The notes beneath the pieces were generated by a model. That model was not told where the DNA came from and ran no database searches. It saw only the letters and a program-made list of their open reading frames with translations. The position numbers and the translations under genes are program-made. 5,367 nt of DNA from Treponema sp. (GTDB taxonomy: Bacteria; Spirochaetota; Spirochaetia; Treponematales; Treponemataceae), in the NCBI GenBank assembly GCA_017613485.1, contig JAGADS010000037.1, positions 1 through 5,367 of the forward strand, in the 5' to 3' direction. This document shows, in pieces, positions 5,290 to 5,367 of this stretch (within the stretch, counting starts at the first letter, position 1; each line of letters begins with the position of its first letter).

Positions 5290-5367
5290 TTAACATACTT
5301 GAATAAAACACAGGAACTCATTAAAGTTGAAGCCATGATTTTACAGGCTGTATTTTCAAGGCCTTCT

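Larger units (their letters stand above)
5054..5367. other. Gene-poor AT-rich region upstream of the minus-strand cluster
   Basis: This 314-base stretch holds no complete gene I can support. It contains the cluster promoter next to 5053, a C/G-rich run (GGGAGTAGGGGG, 5091-5102), and the inverted hairpin-and-box elements described separately. It also has a T-rich centre and a 12-base inverted repeat (TTTTATTCAAGT at 5155-5166 against ACTTGAATAAAA at 5297-5308). The last 80 bases have open frames on both strands that run off the window: on plus, a TTG at 5299 or ATG at 5335 leads to MILQAVFSRPS; on minus, a short tail ending PVKSWLQL stops at 5321. Neither can be assigned. Confidence 0.6.

Overview
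The window reads as an ordinary chromosomal stretch of an anaerobic bacterium. A Treponema-like spirochaete from a gut or rumen habitat is my best guess. That rests on the overall look of the proteins (a bacterial-type prolyl-tRNA synthetase with a lengthened editing domain, a COG1313/PflX-type radical SAM enzyme, a membrane-anchored GerMN protein) and on moderate base composition. No rRNA or other taxonomic marker is present, so the assignment is an inference.

Layout. Positions 2-1060 (+) are the C-terminal part of proS, cut by the window start. A short gap holds a possible terminator, a TATAAT box and a good ribosome binding site. Next comes an exported protein of unknown function at 1137-2189 (+). 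It converges, with only three bases between stop codons, on a compact minus-strand cluster read from 5053 down to 2193. In order of transcription this cluster is an unknown 164-residue protein, an unknown acidic 133-residue protein, a radical SAM enzyme and a GerMN-domain membrane protein. The first three genes are joined by 1-base gaps or overlaps and look translationally coupled. The fourth either starts on an overlapping TTG or, more likely, on an ATG 33 bases beyond the radical SAM stop, with its own promoter.

Upstream of this cluster lies a gene-poor, AT-rich stretch (5054-5367) with the most unusual structure in the window. Two inverted units each consist of an 8-bp perfect hairpin with the same 3-base loop followed by the same 14-bp box, yet the stems differ in sequence with every change compensated. 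A third copy of the box follows the right-hand unit. This looks like a REP/REPIN-like repeat family or a structured regulatory element rather than an insertion sequence.

How the genes relate: ProRS charges tRNA-Pro and belongs to core translation. The minus-strand cluster may be a functional unit around an orphan radical SAM activase-like enzyme, but no substrate can be named from the sequence. No CRISPR array, tRNA, rRNA, transposase or phage gene was seen.
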